From: Aliivibrio fischeri
Lineage (GTDB): Bacteria; Pseudomonadota; Gammaproteobacteria; Enterobacterales; Vibrionaceae
Length of the DNA stretch: 60,738 nt
Reading direction: 5' to 3'
Assembly: GCF_009727955.1 (NCBI RefSeq)
Contig: NZ_WOBR01000006.1
Coordinates: 1 to 60,738, forward strand
A program made the translations under genes and the position numbers. Each line of letters begins with the position of its first letter. Within the stretch, counting starts at the first letter, position 1. The notes under the pieces were generated by a model. It did not search any database. It was not told the DNA's origin and saw only the letters and a program-made list of their open reading frames with translations. Positions 1 to 8,648 of the stretch are shown here, one piece after another.

Positions 1-2
1 AA

Positions 3-79
3 GTACTAGGTACTAGGTACTAGGTACTAGGTACTAGGTACTAGGTGCTAGGTGCTAGGTGCTAGGTGCTAGGTACTAA
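3..79. repeat. 7-bp tandem repeat (tactagg/tgctagg), 11 units
   Basis: Six tactagg units are followed by four tgctagg variants and one degenerate tactaag. The block sharing one substitution suggests expansion by slippage after a point change. The word ctagggact/ctaggtact is also seen near 27.85 kb and 35.7 kb, so it belongs to the local repeat vocabulary. Confidence 0.9.
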
Positions 80-392
80 GTTCTGCTCTTACTTTTCCCT
101 AGTCCCTTAGCTCTCGCCCCTGCTTTTACTAGCCCCTTACCTCTGCTCTTACTCGTCCCTAAACTCTCGCCCCTGCACTTACTAGTCCCTCCTTCAACCT
201 CTCATATTCCACTTATAAATTTCAGTCTTTAGTGTGTTTGCCGATATATGGGCTTACTATGTAGCCAATCGTTTATTGGTCTTGCCTTTGAGTACGTCGC
301 AAAGATGCTAACTTATTGGGCTTATGATAAAATATAAGCATATATAAACAGTTTAAATCATCAAACGCCTTGGGTATGCGTTATAACCTATG

Positions 393-404
393 GGCGGTAG
401 CGTG
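393..404 (+). promoter_or_regulatory. ops element (RfaH recruitment site)
   Basis: The text GGCGGTAGCGTG exactly fits the ops core (GGCGGTAGCGT) of JUMPstart leaders. It lies 84 bases upstream of pseB, on the coding strand of the long polysaccharide operon. In established systems RNA polymerase pauses here and loads RfaH, which suppresses termination in long surface-polysaccharide operons. RfaH control of this operon is inferred from the site alone. Confidence 0.85.
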
Positions 405-487
405 TCTAAAACACCATATTCTGCAATTAATACTATTGATTAAGCTGAATGAATAAAATTGATAGTAAATGAATTTAAGGTAAAACA

Positions 488-1501
488 ATGTTGAATAATA
501 AAACAGTTCTTATTACTGGCGGTACAGGTTCATTCGGTAAGCAATTTATCAAAACAATTCTTAAACAATATCAAGATGTTAAGAAAATTATTATCTATTC
601 TCGTGATGAATTGAAACAGTTCGAGATTAAACAAAATTATCCACAGAAAGACTTTCCACAATTACGATTCTTTATTGGTGATGTTCGTGATCGTAATCGT
701 ATGATTCAAGCGTGTGAAGGTGTTGATGTAATCATTCATGCTGCAGCAATTAAACAAGTTGATACTGCGGAATATAACCCAACAGAATGTATCCGAACCA
801 ATATTGATGGTGCTGAAAATGTAATTCAAGCAGCACTTCAATGCGGTGTTAAAGATGTTGTTGCTCTTTCAACAGATAAAGCATGCGCTCCAATTAACTT
901 ATACGGAGCTACAAAATTAGCTTCAGATAAATTATTTGCTGCAGCAAATAACATTAAAGGCTCTAAGGATATTCGTTTTAGTGTTGTTCGCTATGGTAAT
1001 GTGATGGGCTCTCGAGGCTCTGTAATCCCTTTCTTTATGAAGAAGAAAGAAGAAGGAGTATTACCAATTACTCATGAAGAGATGACGCGTTTTAATATTT
1101 CTCTTCAAGATGGTGTGAATATGGTGATGTATGCACTAGAAAATCATTTGGGCGGTGAAATATTTGTCCCTAAAATTCCATCATATAAAATTTTAGACAT
1201 AGCTGAAGCAATTGCTCCTGAATGTAAAACTAAAGTGGTTGGTATTCGCCCTGGCGAAAAACTGCATGAAGAAATGATCACGGATACCGATTCGTTAAAT
1301 ACTATTGATTTAGGCCGCTATTATGCAATTCTTCCTTCAGTATCATTTACTTATACAGAAGAAGAATACATGGTTCATCATAAAGCAGAAAAGGTACCGT
1401 TTGGTTTCAAATATAATTCAGGAACGAACACTGAATGGGAAACAATTGAAGGTTTACGTGAACTGATTGTTGAACATGTAGACCCTAACTTTACGGTTTA
1501 A
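488..1501 (+). CDS. pseB: UDP-N-acetylglucosamine 4,6-dehydratase (inverting), PseB
   Basis: First enzyme of pseudaminic acid synthesis. It converts UDP-GlcNAc to UDP-2-acetamido-2,6-dideoxy-beta-L-arabino-4-hexulose in the cytoplasm. The 337-residue length is typical of PseB. The N-terminal Rossmann motif GGTGSFG is at residues 11-17, and the active-site pattern D130-K131 with Y139-x3-K143 is intact and matches the D/K/Y layout of characterised PseB enzymes. It lacks the membrane domain of the WbpM-type paralogue at 25.9 kb. It is the first gene after the ops element and is followed 15 bases later by pseC. Confidence 0.95.
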   Translation: MLNNKTVLITGGTGSFGKQFIKTILKQYQDVKKIIIYSRDELKQFEIKQNYPQKDFPQLRFFIGDVRDRNRMIQACEGVDVIIHAAAIKQVDTAEYNPTECIRTNIDGAENVIQAALQCGVKDVVALSTDKACAPINLYGATKLASDKLFAAANNIKGSKDIRFSVVRYGNVMGSRGSVIPFFMKKKEEGVLPITHEEMTRFNISLQDGVNMVMYALENHLGGEIFVPKIPSYKILDIAEAIAPECKTKVVGIRPGEKLHEEMITDTDSLNTIDLGRYYAILPSVSFTYTEEEYMVHHKAEKVPFGFKYNSGTNTEWETIEGLRELIVEHVDPNFTV

Positions 1502-1516
1502 TCTGAGACAAAATAT

Positions 1517-2677
1517 ATGATCCCTTATGGTAAGCAAGAAATTACTCAGCAAGATATTGATGCTGTTGTTGATGTTTTAAAATCTGATTTCTTAACGCAA
1601 GGACCTCAAGTACCTGCATTTGAAGAAGCACTTAGAGCTCATACTGGCGCAACTTATTCATTAGCAGTAAATAGTGCAACATCGGCATTACATATTGCTT
1701 GTTTAGCGCTTGGTTTAGGTAAAGGTGATAAGTTGTGGACAACACCCGTGACATTTGTTGCTTCTGCAAACTGTGGCCTATATTGTGGTGCTGATGTTGA
1801 TTTTGTGGACATCGATCCTCAAACGTACAATATGAGTATTGATGCATTAGAAGAAAAGCTAATTCATGCTAAATCAATCAATGCCTTACCTAAGGTGGTT
1901 GTTCCTGTTCATTTATGTGGACAAGCTTGTGATATGAAAGCAATTTATGCTCTTTCTAAAGAGTATGGCTTTAAAATTATTGAAGACGCTTCGCATGCGA
2001 TTGGTGGACGTTATCTTGATAAGCCAATTGGTAATTGTGAATATTCTGATATCACTGTATTTAGTTTTCATCCAGTAAAAATTGTCACTACCGCTGAAGG
2101 TGGTGCTGTGATGACGAATAGCCAAGATCTAGCGGATAAGATGGCTCTCTATCGTAGTCATGGTATTACTCGTGACCAAGCTCAAATGCAAAATGAATCT
2201 CATGGTGGCTGGTATTACGAACAGATTGATTTGGGATACAATTATCGAATGACTGAGTTACAAGCAGCTCTTGGTGTAGCTCAAATGACTCGTTTGAACG
2301 ATTTTGTTTCGGCCCGTCATAAACTTGCTACTCGTTATAATCAATTGCTTTCTACTCTTCCTGTTATTTTACCTTATCAACTTGAAGGAACATACTCAGG
2401 TTTGCACCTGTATGTGATTCGCTTGCAGTTGGATAAAATTACCAAAACTCATAAAGAAGTGTTTGATGCCCTTCGAGAATTAGGTATTGGCGTTAATCTT
2501 CATTATATTCCGGTACATACACAACCTTATTATCAGAGTATGGGATTTAAAGTCGGTGATTTCCCTGAGTCTGAGCGTTATTACCAAGAAGCTATTTCGT
2601 TACCGATGTTCCATGTAATGACTGAAGAACAACAAGATACGGTTATTCGAGTTCTATCCAATGTTTTAGAGAGTTGA
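1517..2677 (+). CDS. pseC: UDP-4-amino-4,6-dideoxy-N-acetyl-beta-L-altrosamine transaminase, PseC
   Basis: PLP-dependent DegT/DnrJ/EryC1 family aminotransferase of 386 residues that aminates C4 of the PseB product using glutamate. The internal-aldimine lysine is K188 in SFHPVK, and the PLP-ring aspartate is D157 in IEDASH. The position directly after pseB and the N-terminal MIPYGKQEIT are typical of PseC. The stop overlaps the pseF start region, which implies translational coupling. Confidence 0.95.
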   Translation: MIPYGKQEITQQDIDAVVDVLKSDFLTQGPQVPAFEEALRAHTGATYSLAVNSATSALHIACLALGLGKGDKLWTTPVTFVASANCGLYCGADVDFVDIDPQTYNMSIDALEEKLIHAKSINALPKVVVPVHLCGQACDMKAIYALSKEYGFKIIEDASHAIGGRYLDKPIGNCEYSDITVFSFHPVKIVTTAEGGAVMTNSQDLADKMALYRSHGITRDQAQMQNESHGGWYYEQIDLGYNYRMTELQAALGVAQMTRLNDFVSARHKLATRYNQLLSTLPVILPYQLEGTYSGLHLYVIRLQLDKITKTHKEVFDALRELGIGVNLHYIPVHTQPYYQSMGFKVGDFPESERYYQEAISLPMFHVMTEEQQDTVIRVLSNVLES

Positions 2678-2679
2678 TT

Positions 2680-3369
2680 ATGAAAATAGCAATCATTCCT
2701 GCTCGAGGTGGAAGTAAGCGTATTCCAAGAAAAAATATTAAAGACTTTAATGGGAAGCCGATTATCGCATATTCGATAGAGGCTGCTTTAAGTTCAGGAT
2801 GTTTTGATAAGGTAATCGTATCTACTGATGATCAGGAAATTGCTGATGTAGCAAAACAATTTGGAGCTGAGGTTCCTTTCATACGACCAGATAATGTATC
2901 AGATGATTATGCTACAACAGCAGATGTTCTGTTACATGCTATTAATTGGTATGAAAGTCAATCACTGTCAATTGAATATCTGTGTTGTATATATGCAACA
3001 GCACCATTTATTGATGTTAATGACATACGAAATACCTACAAATTGTTATTAGAATCACCTTCTGCGGATTATTGTTTTCCTGTATGTGAATTCCCATTCC
3101 CAATACAAAGAGGAATTAAACTTAATCAAGATCAACGTGTTGAGATGTTCCAGCCGGAGCATTTTAATACGCGTTCTCAAGATCTTGAGGTTGGGTACCA
3201 TGATATAGGGCAATTTTACTGGGGCAAACCAAGTGCCTACCATCAAAAAATCCCTATGTTTTCAGATAAGGCGATTGCATACCCTATATCTAGGAAGCGA
3301 GTTGTAGATCTTGATACTCCTGAAGATTGGGATTTTGCTCTCTTACTCTCTAAAGTATTAAAAGGTTAG
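2680..3369 (+). CDS. pseF: CMP-pseudaminic acid cytidylyltransferase, PseF
   Basis: Activates pseudaminic acid with CTP to CMP-Pse, the last step of the pathway. The nucleotide-binding signature PARGGSKRIPRKN is at residues 7-19, as in NeuA/PseF enzymes. Length is 229 residues from the ATG at 2680. A TTG two codons upstream (2674) overlaps the pseC stop but is the weaker choice. It differs clearly from the second cytidylyltransferase at 11.7 kb, so the locus has two nonulosonate activators. Confidence 0.93.
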   Translation: MKIAIIPARGGSKRIPRKNIKDFNGKPIIAYSIEAALSSGCFDKVIVSTDDQEIADVAKQFGAEVPFIRPDNVSDDYATTADVLLHAINWYESQSLSIEYLCCIYATAPFIDVNDIRNTYKLLLESPSADYCFPVCEFPFPIQRGIKLNQDQRVEMFQPEHFNTRSQDLEVGYHDIGQFYWGKPSAYHQKIPMFSDKAIAYPISRKRVVDLDTPEDWDFALLLSKVLKG

Positions 3370-3373
3370 ATAG

Positions 3374-4498
3374 GTGCTGATTGGTATTCGCGTTGACGCG
3401 TCGTTCAAGATGGGGACGGGGCATGCATTCAGAATGCTCACACTTGCACGTAAGTTAGAGAGCAATGGACATCAAGTCGTTTTCATATGTCGAAAATTGG
3501 GAGGAAACTTAATTAATTTCATTGAAGAGAGTTTCAATGTCATTAGCTTACCTGAGCCGGAAGAGGAAGAAAACTTCAACACTCATTGTGCTCATGGTAA
3601 TTGGTTAGAGGTTCCTTATGAAACTGAAATTGCACAAGTTCAAGATGTCGTATCTCATTATCTATCTGGTTTAACTCGAACAAAGTTGGACTGGTTGGTA
3701 ATCGATCACTATGCGTTAGATGAACGCTTTCAGGTGGCGTTGAGGCCACTTTCTTGCAGTATTCTTCAAATCGACGACTTGGCTGATAGAGTTCATAATG
3801 TGGACATGTTACTGGATCAGAATTATTACTCTTTAGGTAACAGTCGTTATGATGCTTTCCTTCCCAGCTTTACCAAGCGCTTTTGTGGTCCTAAATATGC
3901 GTTGCTGAGAGATGAATTTCGTGAAAGTAGAAAGCACCTTCCAAACTATACACAGCGTTTATCTAAGAGAAAAGTGGTGCTCTTCTTTGGGGGCATTGAT
4001 TGGGCTAATGAAACCTCAAAAGCGTTACTTGGATTGTTGAGTGTCGAAAGCGGCGATCATTTCGATGTGATTATTGGGATGAATAACCCTCACAAGCAAC
4101 AGTTGGAAGCGTTGTGTGCTGAACATAAGACTAGGGTGACCCTTCATGTCCAAGTGAAAAACATGATGGATTACTTTTCAGATGCCTACCTATATGTTGG
4201 AGCTGTAGGTGCTACAACGTGGGAAAGGTGCGTGCTTGCCCTTCCTGGTATCGTATGCTCGGTCGCAGACAATCAAACTCAGCTTGCTAAAGATTTGCAT
4301 GATATAAACGGCCATTGCTATTTGGGCTTGAACTCTGAGCTATCATCACAAGATTATGCGCTTGCATATCAGCGTTTTATTTCTCAAAAAGAGCTTCTCT
4401 TGAATCAATCTTCCATTTGCGGTGACCTCGTTGATGGTAAAGGGTGTGAAAGAGTCGTTGAACACCTAGAAGAGATTTCAAAAAATGACAACATTTAG
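3374..4498 (+). CDS. pseG: UDP-2,4-diacetamido-2,4,6-trideoxy-beta-L-altropyranose hydrolase, PseG
   Basis: Removes UDP from the fully acetylated altrose intermediate to give 6-deoxy-AltdiNAc for PseI. It has a GT-B-like, MurG-related fold. The N-terminal signature IRVDASFKMGTGH contains the catalytic histidine at residue 17, as in characterised PseG. The start is GTG at 3374, four bases after the pseF stop. Length is 374 residues. Its 3' end overlaps the next gene by 14 bases. Confidence 0.93.
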   Translation: MLIGIRVDASFKMGTGHAFRMLTLARKLESNGHQVVFICRKLGGNLINFIEESFNVISLPEPEEEENFNTHCAHGNWLEVPYETEIAQVQDVVSHYLSGLTRTKLDWLVIDHYALDERFQVALRPLSCSILQIDDLADRVHNVDMLLDQNYYSLGNSRYDAFLPSFTKRFCGPKYALLRDEFRESRKHLPNYTQRLSKRKVVLFFGGIDWANETSKALLGLLSVESGDHFDVIIGMNNPHKQQLEALCAEHKTRVTLHVQVKNMMDYFSDAYLYVGAVGATTWERCVLALPGIVCSVADNQTQLAKDLHDINGHCYLGLNSELSSQDYALAYQRFISQKELLLNQSSICGDLVDGKGCERVVEHLEEISKNDNI

Positions 4499-6671
4499 TC
4501 TCCGCCCTGCACAAGAAGGCGATAAGTGGGCAGTGTTAGAGTGGCGCAATCACGCTGATGTGCGTGCTGTGATGTTAACTGACCATATCATCTCTAAAAC
4601 TGAACACTCTGCATGGTGGGATAAAACCATGCTAATGGACCAAAGACAGATTTTAATATTCTGTCGCGATGAGAAACCTGTAGGCGTAGTAACCATTTAT
4701 TCATGGGAGCAAGATAACGCGACAGCATGGTGGGGTTTTTACCTTAACAACAGTGCGCTTAAACAAGCTGAGAAAACAGCCATTTGGCTTGAGCTTGAAC
4801 AAGCCGTTATTCAGTATGCGAGTAAAACATTAAAGGTTCATGAGTTGTATTGTGAATCACTAAGACAAAATCAGCTCGCATGGAAATTACATCAAAAAAG
4901 TGGTTTTGTAGAATGCGAGGTTCCTGTAGATGCTACTGACACTGAAAAAAATGTCGTTTACATGAAATATGTGTACCCAGAAAACAAGCTAGATAAACGT
5001 CAGCGGTTGTATCTATTCGCATCTCATAATACCGATTTTTTGTCAGATATCTTAACGAAGTGTATTAAGACATATACGCAGTTTCCTTATAAGATTGCGA
5101 CAGCAGAATTCGGCCGGTATCAGTTGGATCTTCTGGACTCTGGGAATACTGATATTAATGATGCGTCTTCTTGCTACGCTTTTATCGAGCGAATTGAAGA
5201 CTTCTTTTCTGATATCTATACCTTGCCAACAGAAGAAGCCTTGTTACAAACAGAGCAACGCGTGTTGCAATACCTTGCATTTATCAAGAATATTGCTCAG
5301 CGAGGAAATCGGGTATTTGTTGCTGATTTTGCTATTCAGAAGGGCTTTCCTTTTTCTATTTCTGAACAGTTATCAGACTCAAGCATTCATAGGCTAATTC
5401 AGGAATGGAATAACACGCTTTATACGATGAAAACCGAGAATTTGGTTGAAGTTATTCCTTACTCTCAAATCATCAAGCGTGCTGGCCAAAGTTTCTCCAA
5501 TAAATATTGGTACATGGCAAGAGCACCGTTCTCCATTCAATTTCTGGAAGCGTACAGCCAAGCTGTAATTGGTACTATTTTTGCGGCAAGTGCACTTTCT
5601 GCTCGAGTCTTAGTGCTTGATCTTGATAATACTTTGTGGAAAGGGATCATTGGTGACGATGGAAAAGACGGTATTAGCTTAGGGGGAGACTACCCAGGCA
5701 ATATTTACAAAGACCTTCAGTCGCTTTTTCTCACACTAAAATCCAGGGGTATATTGCTGACTATATGCAGTAAGAATACTGAGGAAGTGGCACTAGATGC
5801 AATTGAAACCCATCCGGAGATGCGTCTTAGAGCGAAAGATTTTGTTAGCCATCGAATTAATTGGGAACCAAAATCACAGAATATTCATGCACTAAGTAAA
5901 GAGTTAAACCTTGGCTTATCATCTTTTTGTTTCATCGATGATAATCCTGTAGAGCGTGCCGAAGTGCGTCGAAATGCACCAGATGTTTTTGTACCTGAAT
6001 TACCAGATGATCCGGCTGAATGGTATCAGTACCTTTGTAATCTTCCTGAACTTTGTGTCGCGCAAGTAAGTGAATCTGATAAGCGTCGTTCGGATCTCTA
6101 CAAACAGAGGGCGGACATTCAGAATGCGCAAACCGAATTTGTTGATCGAGCGTCATTTATTAAAAGTTTGGGGATGGAAATATGTGTAGAAGCATTGAAT
6201 TCAGATAATTTCGAGCGAACACATCAACTCTTTAATAAAACAAATCAATTCAACACAACGACAACACGCTATAGTAAAGAACAATTGAGCGAATGGATGA
6301 CGGCCTCTGATTATCAAGTACTCCATATTCGCTCTAAAGATAAATACTCCAAAGAGTATGAAGGCGTTGCGGCATTGGTTATCGTGAAACAGGATGATTG
6401 CTGGTTGGTTGATAACTTCGTGATGTCATGCCGTGTGATGGGGAGAGATATTGAGCATGCCATATTGAGCAAGCTGATTCTTTTAGCGAGTGAGTCTTCT
6501 CAGGACTCTGTGATTGGTCGCTTTATTGCGAGCTCTAAAAATATGCCAGTTCGAGACCTTTATAAGAACAATCATTTTGTTTCAGATGATTGCGAGCAAT
6601 GGGTATTCGAGTTTGCTCAGCAGTCGTTGCCATTGGAATCCAACCTAATGACTCTAAATTGGAAGGCATAG
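4485..6671 (+). CDS. PseH-type acetyltransferase fused to FkbH-like HAD-IIIC domain
   Basis: A 728-residue fusion. Residues 1-165 are a GNAT domain of PseH type (LRPAQEGDKWAVLEWRN at the start), expected to acetylate the C4 amino group of the Pse precursor. Residues from about 175 form an FkbH-like region: the HAD motif DLDNT at 379-383, a second HAD acid pair in FIDDNPVER, and a C-terminal GNAT-like part with LFNKTNQFNTTT. FkbH proteins move a glyceryl unit from 1,3-bisphosphoglycerate onto an acyl carrier protein. The next gene encodes such a carrier domain. I infer that this protein supplies both the usual acetyl group and an alternative three-carbon acyl group; the second role is not proven. 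Standard PseH is about 160-180 residues, so the extra 550 residues are unusual. Confidence 0.85.
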   Translation: MTTFSLRPAQEGDKWAVLEWRNHADVRAVMLTDHIISKTEHSAWWDKTMLMDQRQILIFCRDEKPVGVVTIYSWEQDNATAWWGFYLNNSALKQAEKTAIWLELEQAVIQYASKTLKVHELYCESLRQNQLAWKLHQKSGFVECEVPVDATDTEKNVVYMKYVYPENKLDKRQRLYLFASHNTDFLSDILTKCIKTYTQFPYKIATAEFGRYQLDLLDSGNTDINDASSCYAFIERIEDFFSDIYTLPTEEALLQTEQRVLQYLAFIKNIAQRGNRVFVADFAIQKGFPFSISEQLSDSSIHRLIQEWNNTLYTMKTENLVEVIPYSQIIKRAGQSFSNKYWYMARAPFSIQFLEAYSQAVIGTIFAASALSARVLVLDLDNTLWKGIIGDDGKDGISLGGDYPGNIYKDLQSLFLTLKSRGILLTICSKNTEEVALDAIETHPEMRLRAKDFVSHRINWEPKSQNIHALSKELNLGLSSFCFIDDNPVERAEVRRNAPDVFVPELPDDPAEWYQYLCNLPELCVAQVSESDKRRSDLYKQRADIQNAQTEFVDRASFIKSLGMEICVEALNSDNFERTHQLFNKTNQFNTTTTRYSKEQLSEWMTASDYQVLHIRSKDKYSKEYEGVAALVIVKQDDCWLVDNFVMSCRVMGRDIEHAILSKLILLASESSQDSVIGRFIASSKNMPVRDLYKNNHFVSDDCEQWVFEFAQQSLPLESNLMTLNWKA

Positions 6672-6682
6672 GAGAAATTTAT

Positions 6683-7384
6683 ATGAATGCAATGTTTTCG
6701 GCTTTAGGTGTACTTCATGTTGATCACTATGCTGTGACGACGAAAGACTTGATAGCTACATTGAAAGACTTTTTATCTGTTCCCGGAGCCAAGTTGCTTC
6801 GAGGACCCGGAGAAAACCCTGCACAACAAGTGTACTATGCATTTGTGGAGCTCAATGGTATGGGGGTTGTGGAGATACTGGCACCACTAGATGACCACTC
6901 TCCGATTCTTGGGCATATAGGCTCTGGTGGTGGGGCTTACCATCTTTGTTATGCCGTGCAAGATATTGATAAAGCGATCAAAGTTGCAGAGCAGGATTTT
7001 GGTGCAAAACTTGTGGTTGCTCCTCGTGCAGATGGAGCATTTGATGGTCGTAGAGTCGCTTTTCTTGTCCATCCAAATCATGGTTTGTTTGAGTTGCTTG
7101 AAGCTTATCCTGTAGACTCAATACCAGTATTTTCTCAATCTATTAAACTTGAGGTTGTCGATTCGAAAAAAGAGAAACTCATGGAAATCTATCGTTCGGT
7201 TATTGATAGTGGTCGTGTTAATTACGATGGAACGGATATGGCAAGCTGTCCTGAATGGGACTCTTTTAAACACTTGATGTTAATAATGGAAATCGAAAAG
7301 CAATTCGAAATATCGATACCAGCGTCTGATATGTCGACGTTGGATTCGTTGAAAAAGATAGAAAGTTACCTGGCAAATAAGTAG
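6683..7384 (+). CDS. VOC/glyoxalase-fold domain fused to acyl carrier protein
   Basis: A 233-residue two-domain protein. Residues 8-145 resemble the vicinal-oxygen-chelate fold (methylmalonyl-CoA epimerase/glyoxalase type), with possible metal ligands H15 (VDHYAV), E64 (VVEIL), H87 (AYHLCY) and E137 (LFELLE). Residues 160-233 are an acyl carrier domain with the phosphopantetheine site S194 in EWDSFKHLMLI. The start chosen is the ATG at 6683 after GGAGAA; an earlier in-frame start would sit inside the upstream gene. Lying next to the FkbH domain, it is the likely carrier of the glyceryl or related acyl group. The VOC domain may modify or epimerise the thioester, which is inference. Confidence 0.85.
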   Translation: MNAMFSALGVLHVDHYAVTTKDLIATLKDFLSVPGAKLLRGPGENPAQQVYYAFVELNGMGVVEILAPLDDHSPILGHIGSGGGAYHLCYAVQDIDKAIKVAEQDFGAKLVVAPRADGAFDGRRVAFLVHPNHGLFELLEAYPVDSIPVFSQSIKLEVVDSKKEKLMEIYRSVIDSGRVNYDGTDMASCPEWDSFKHLMLIMEIEKQFEISIPASDMSTLDSLKKIESYLANK

Positions 7385-7390
7385 GAAATA

Positions 7391-8425
7391 ATGAAGATAG
7401 CAAATAGAAAAATAGGTAAGGGTCATAAACCTTATATCATCGCAGAGATGTCAGGTAACCATAATGGTGATATCACTCGTGCAATTGAATTGATTAAGGC
7501 CGCGAAAGATGCGGGTGCAGATGCTGTTAAATTACAGACTTACACGGCCGATACCATCACAATTAATCACGATAGTGAGGAGTTTATGATTCGTGGTGGT
7601 CTATGGGATGGTTCTAAATTATATGACTTATATGAACAAGCTCATACACCTTGGGATTGGCATAAGATTCTATTTGATGAAGCAGAAAAGCTTGGTATCA
7701 CTATTTTTAGTTCTCCGTTTGATCATACTGCAGTCGATTTTTTAGAAAGTTTAAATGCACCAGCTTATAAAATAGCCTCTTTTGAATTAATTGATTTACC
7801 ATTGATTCGTAAAGTTGCATCTACTGGCAAGCCGATGATTATGTCGACGGGTAATGCGAATTTAGCTGAAATAGAAGAAGCTGTTTTAGCGGCAAAAGCG
7901 GCAGGAGCGAATGATCTAATCCTTCTTCATTGTACTAGTGGTTATCCAACACCAGCCTCACAAGCAAATATATCAACAATGTCAGTAATGCGTGATGCTT
8001 TTAATGTTGAAGTTGGCCTTTCAGACCATACAATGGATATTGGTGTATCAGTTGCAGCAGTAGCATTGGGTGCATGTGTTATTGAAAAGCATTTCACATT
8101 AGCACGAGCTGATGGCGGTCCTGATTCTGCATTTTCTTTAGAGAAAGAAGAATTAAAGTCCTTGGTTGTAAATTGTAATATGGCTTTTGAAGCGATAGGG
8201 AAGCCAAATTTTATTAGTACAGAGGCTGAGTTACAAACAAAATGTCATCGTCGTTCGTTATATATTGTTAAAGACATTAAGAAAGGGGAAGTGTTTACTG
8301 AGGAACACGTTCGTTCAATTCGTCCTGGCAATGGTATTCCACCAAAATATTTAGATAAAGTTTTAGGTAAAACTGCTAAACAGGATTTGAAATATGGAAT
8401 GCCGATGATGTTTGATTACTATTAA
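7391..8425 (+). CDS. pseI: Pseudaminic acid synthase, PseI
   Basis: NeuB-family enzyme that condenses 6-deoxy-AltdiNAc with phosphoenolpyruvate to pseudaminic acid. The TIM-barrel part carries E19 and N23-H24 (AEMSGNH), and the C-terminal 60 residues form the SAF (antifreeze-like) domain ending GKTAKQDLKYGMPM. The 344-residue length is normal for the family. It closes the pse set, after which a 223-base gap with no recognised gene precedes a much more AT-rich block. Confidence 0.95.
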   Translation: MKIANRKIGKGHKPYIIAEMSGNHNGDITRAIELIKAAKDAGADAVKLQTYTADTITINHDSEEFMIRGGLWDGSKLYDLYEQAHTPWDWHKILFDEAEKLGITIFSSPFDHTAVDFLESLNAPAYKIASFELIDLPLIRKVASTGKPMIMSTGNANLAEIEEAVLAAKAAGANDLILLHCTSGYPTPASQANISTMSVMRDAFNVEVGLSDHTMDIGVSVAAVALGACVIEKHFTLARADGGPDSAFSLEKEELKSLVVNCNMAFEAIGKPNFISTEAELQTKCHRRSLYIVKDIKKGEVFTEEHVRSIRPGNGIPPKYLDKVLGKTAKQDLKYGMPMMFDYY

Positions 8426-8648
8426 TTTAAATATGACATGATGGCTTGAAATGGGAAAGTTATTTTTCGTTCGAGCCTCATCTGTTGGTTAAATTAACTT
8501 CAATATAAAAGCAGCTTTGTAAGTAATATGGTGTTATGGAGTTGTTGTTGACTGTGGAGCTATATGAAAACAAGTGTTTAATTAAATTTATTAGTTCGAG
8601 ATACTGTTTTCTTACCTGTTTATATATTTAATTTATTGGTTTTAATTT

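Larger units (their letters stand above)
1..487. other. Repeat-rich leader region upstream of the polysaccharide operon
   Basis: No convincing gene is present. Bases 3-79 are a 7-bp tandem repeat. Bases 80-200 hold degenerate copies of ctcgcccctgctcttact-type text that also recurs at 32.3 kb and 41.3 kb. From about 300 the sequence becomes AT-rich and leads to the ops element at 393-404 and the pseB start at 488. The long leader between the likely promoter and pseB is typical of RfaH-controlled polysaccharide operons. I could not place -35/-10 boxes with confidence. Confidence 0.6.

Noticed and set aside
3-79. CRISPR-like array
   Set aside because: The unit is 7 bp with no spacers, and no cas genes are nearby.
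6590-6682. Longer start for the VOC-ACP gene
   Set aside because: The extra 31 codons lie within the end of the PseH-FkbH gene, and a good ribosome-binding site precedes 6683.
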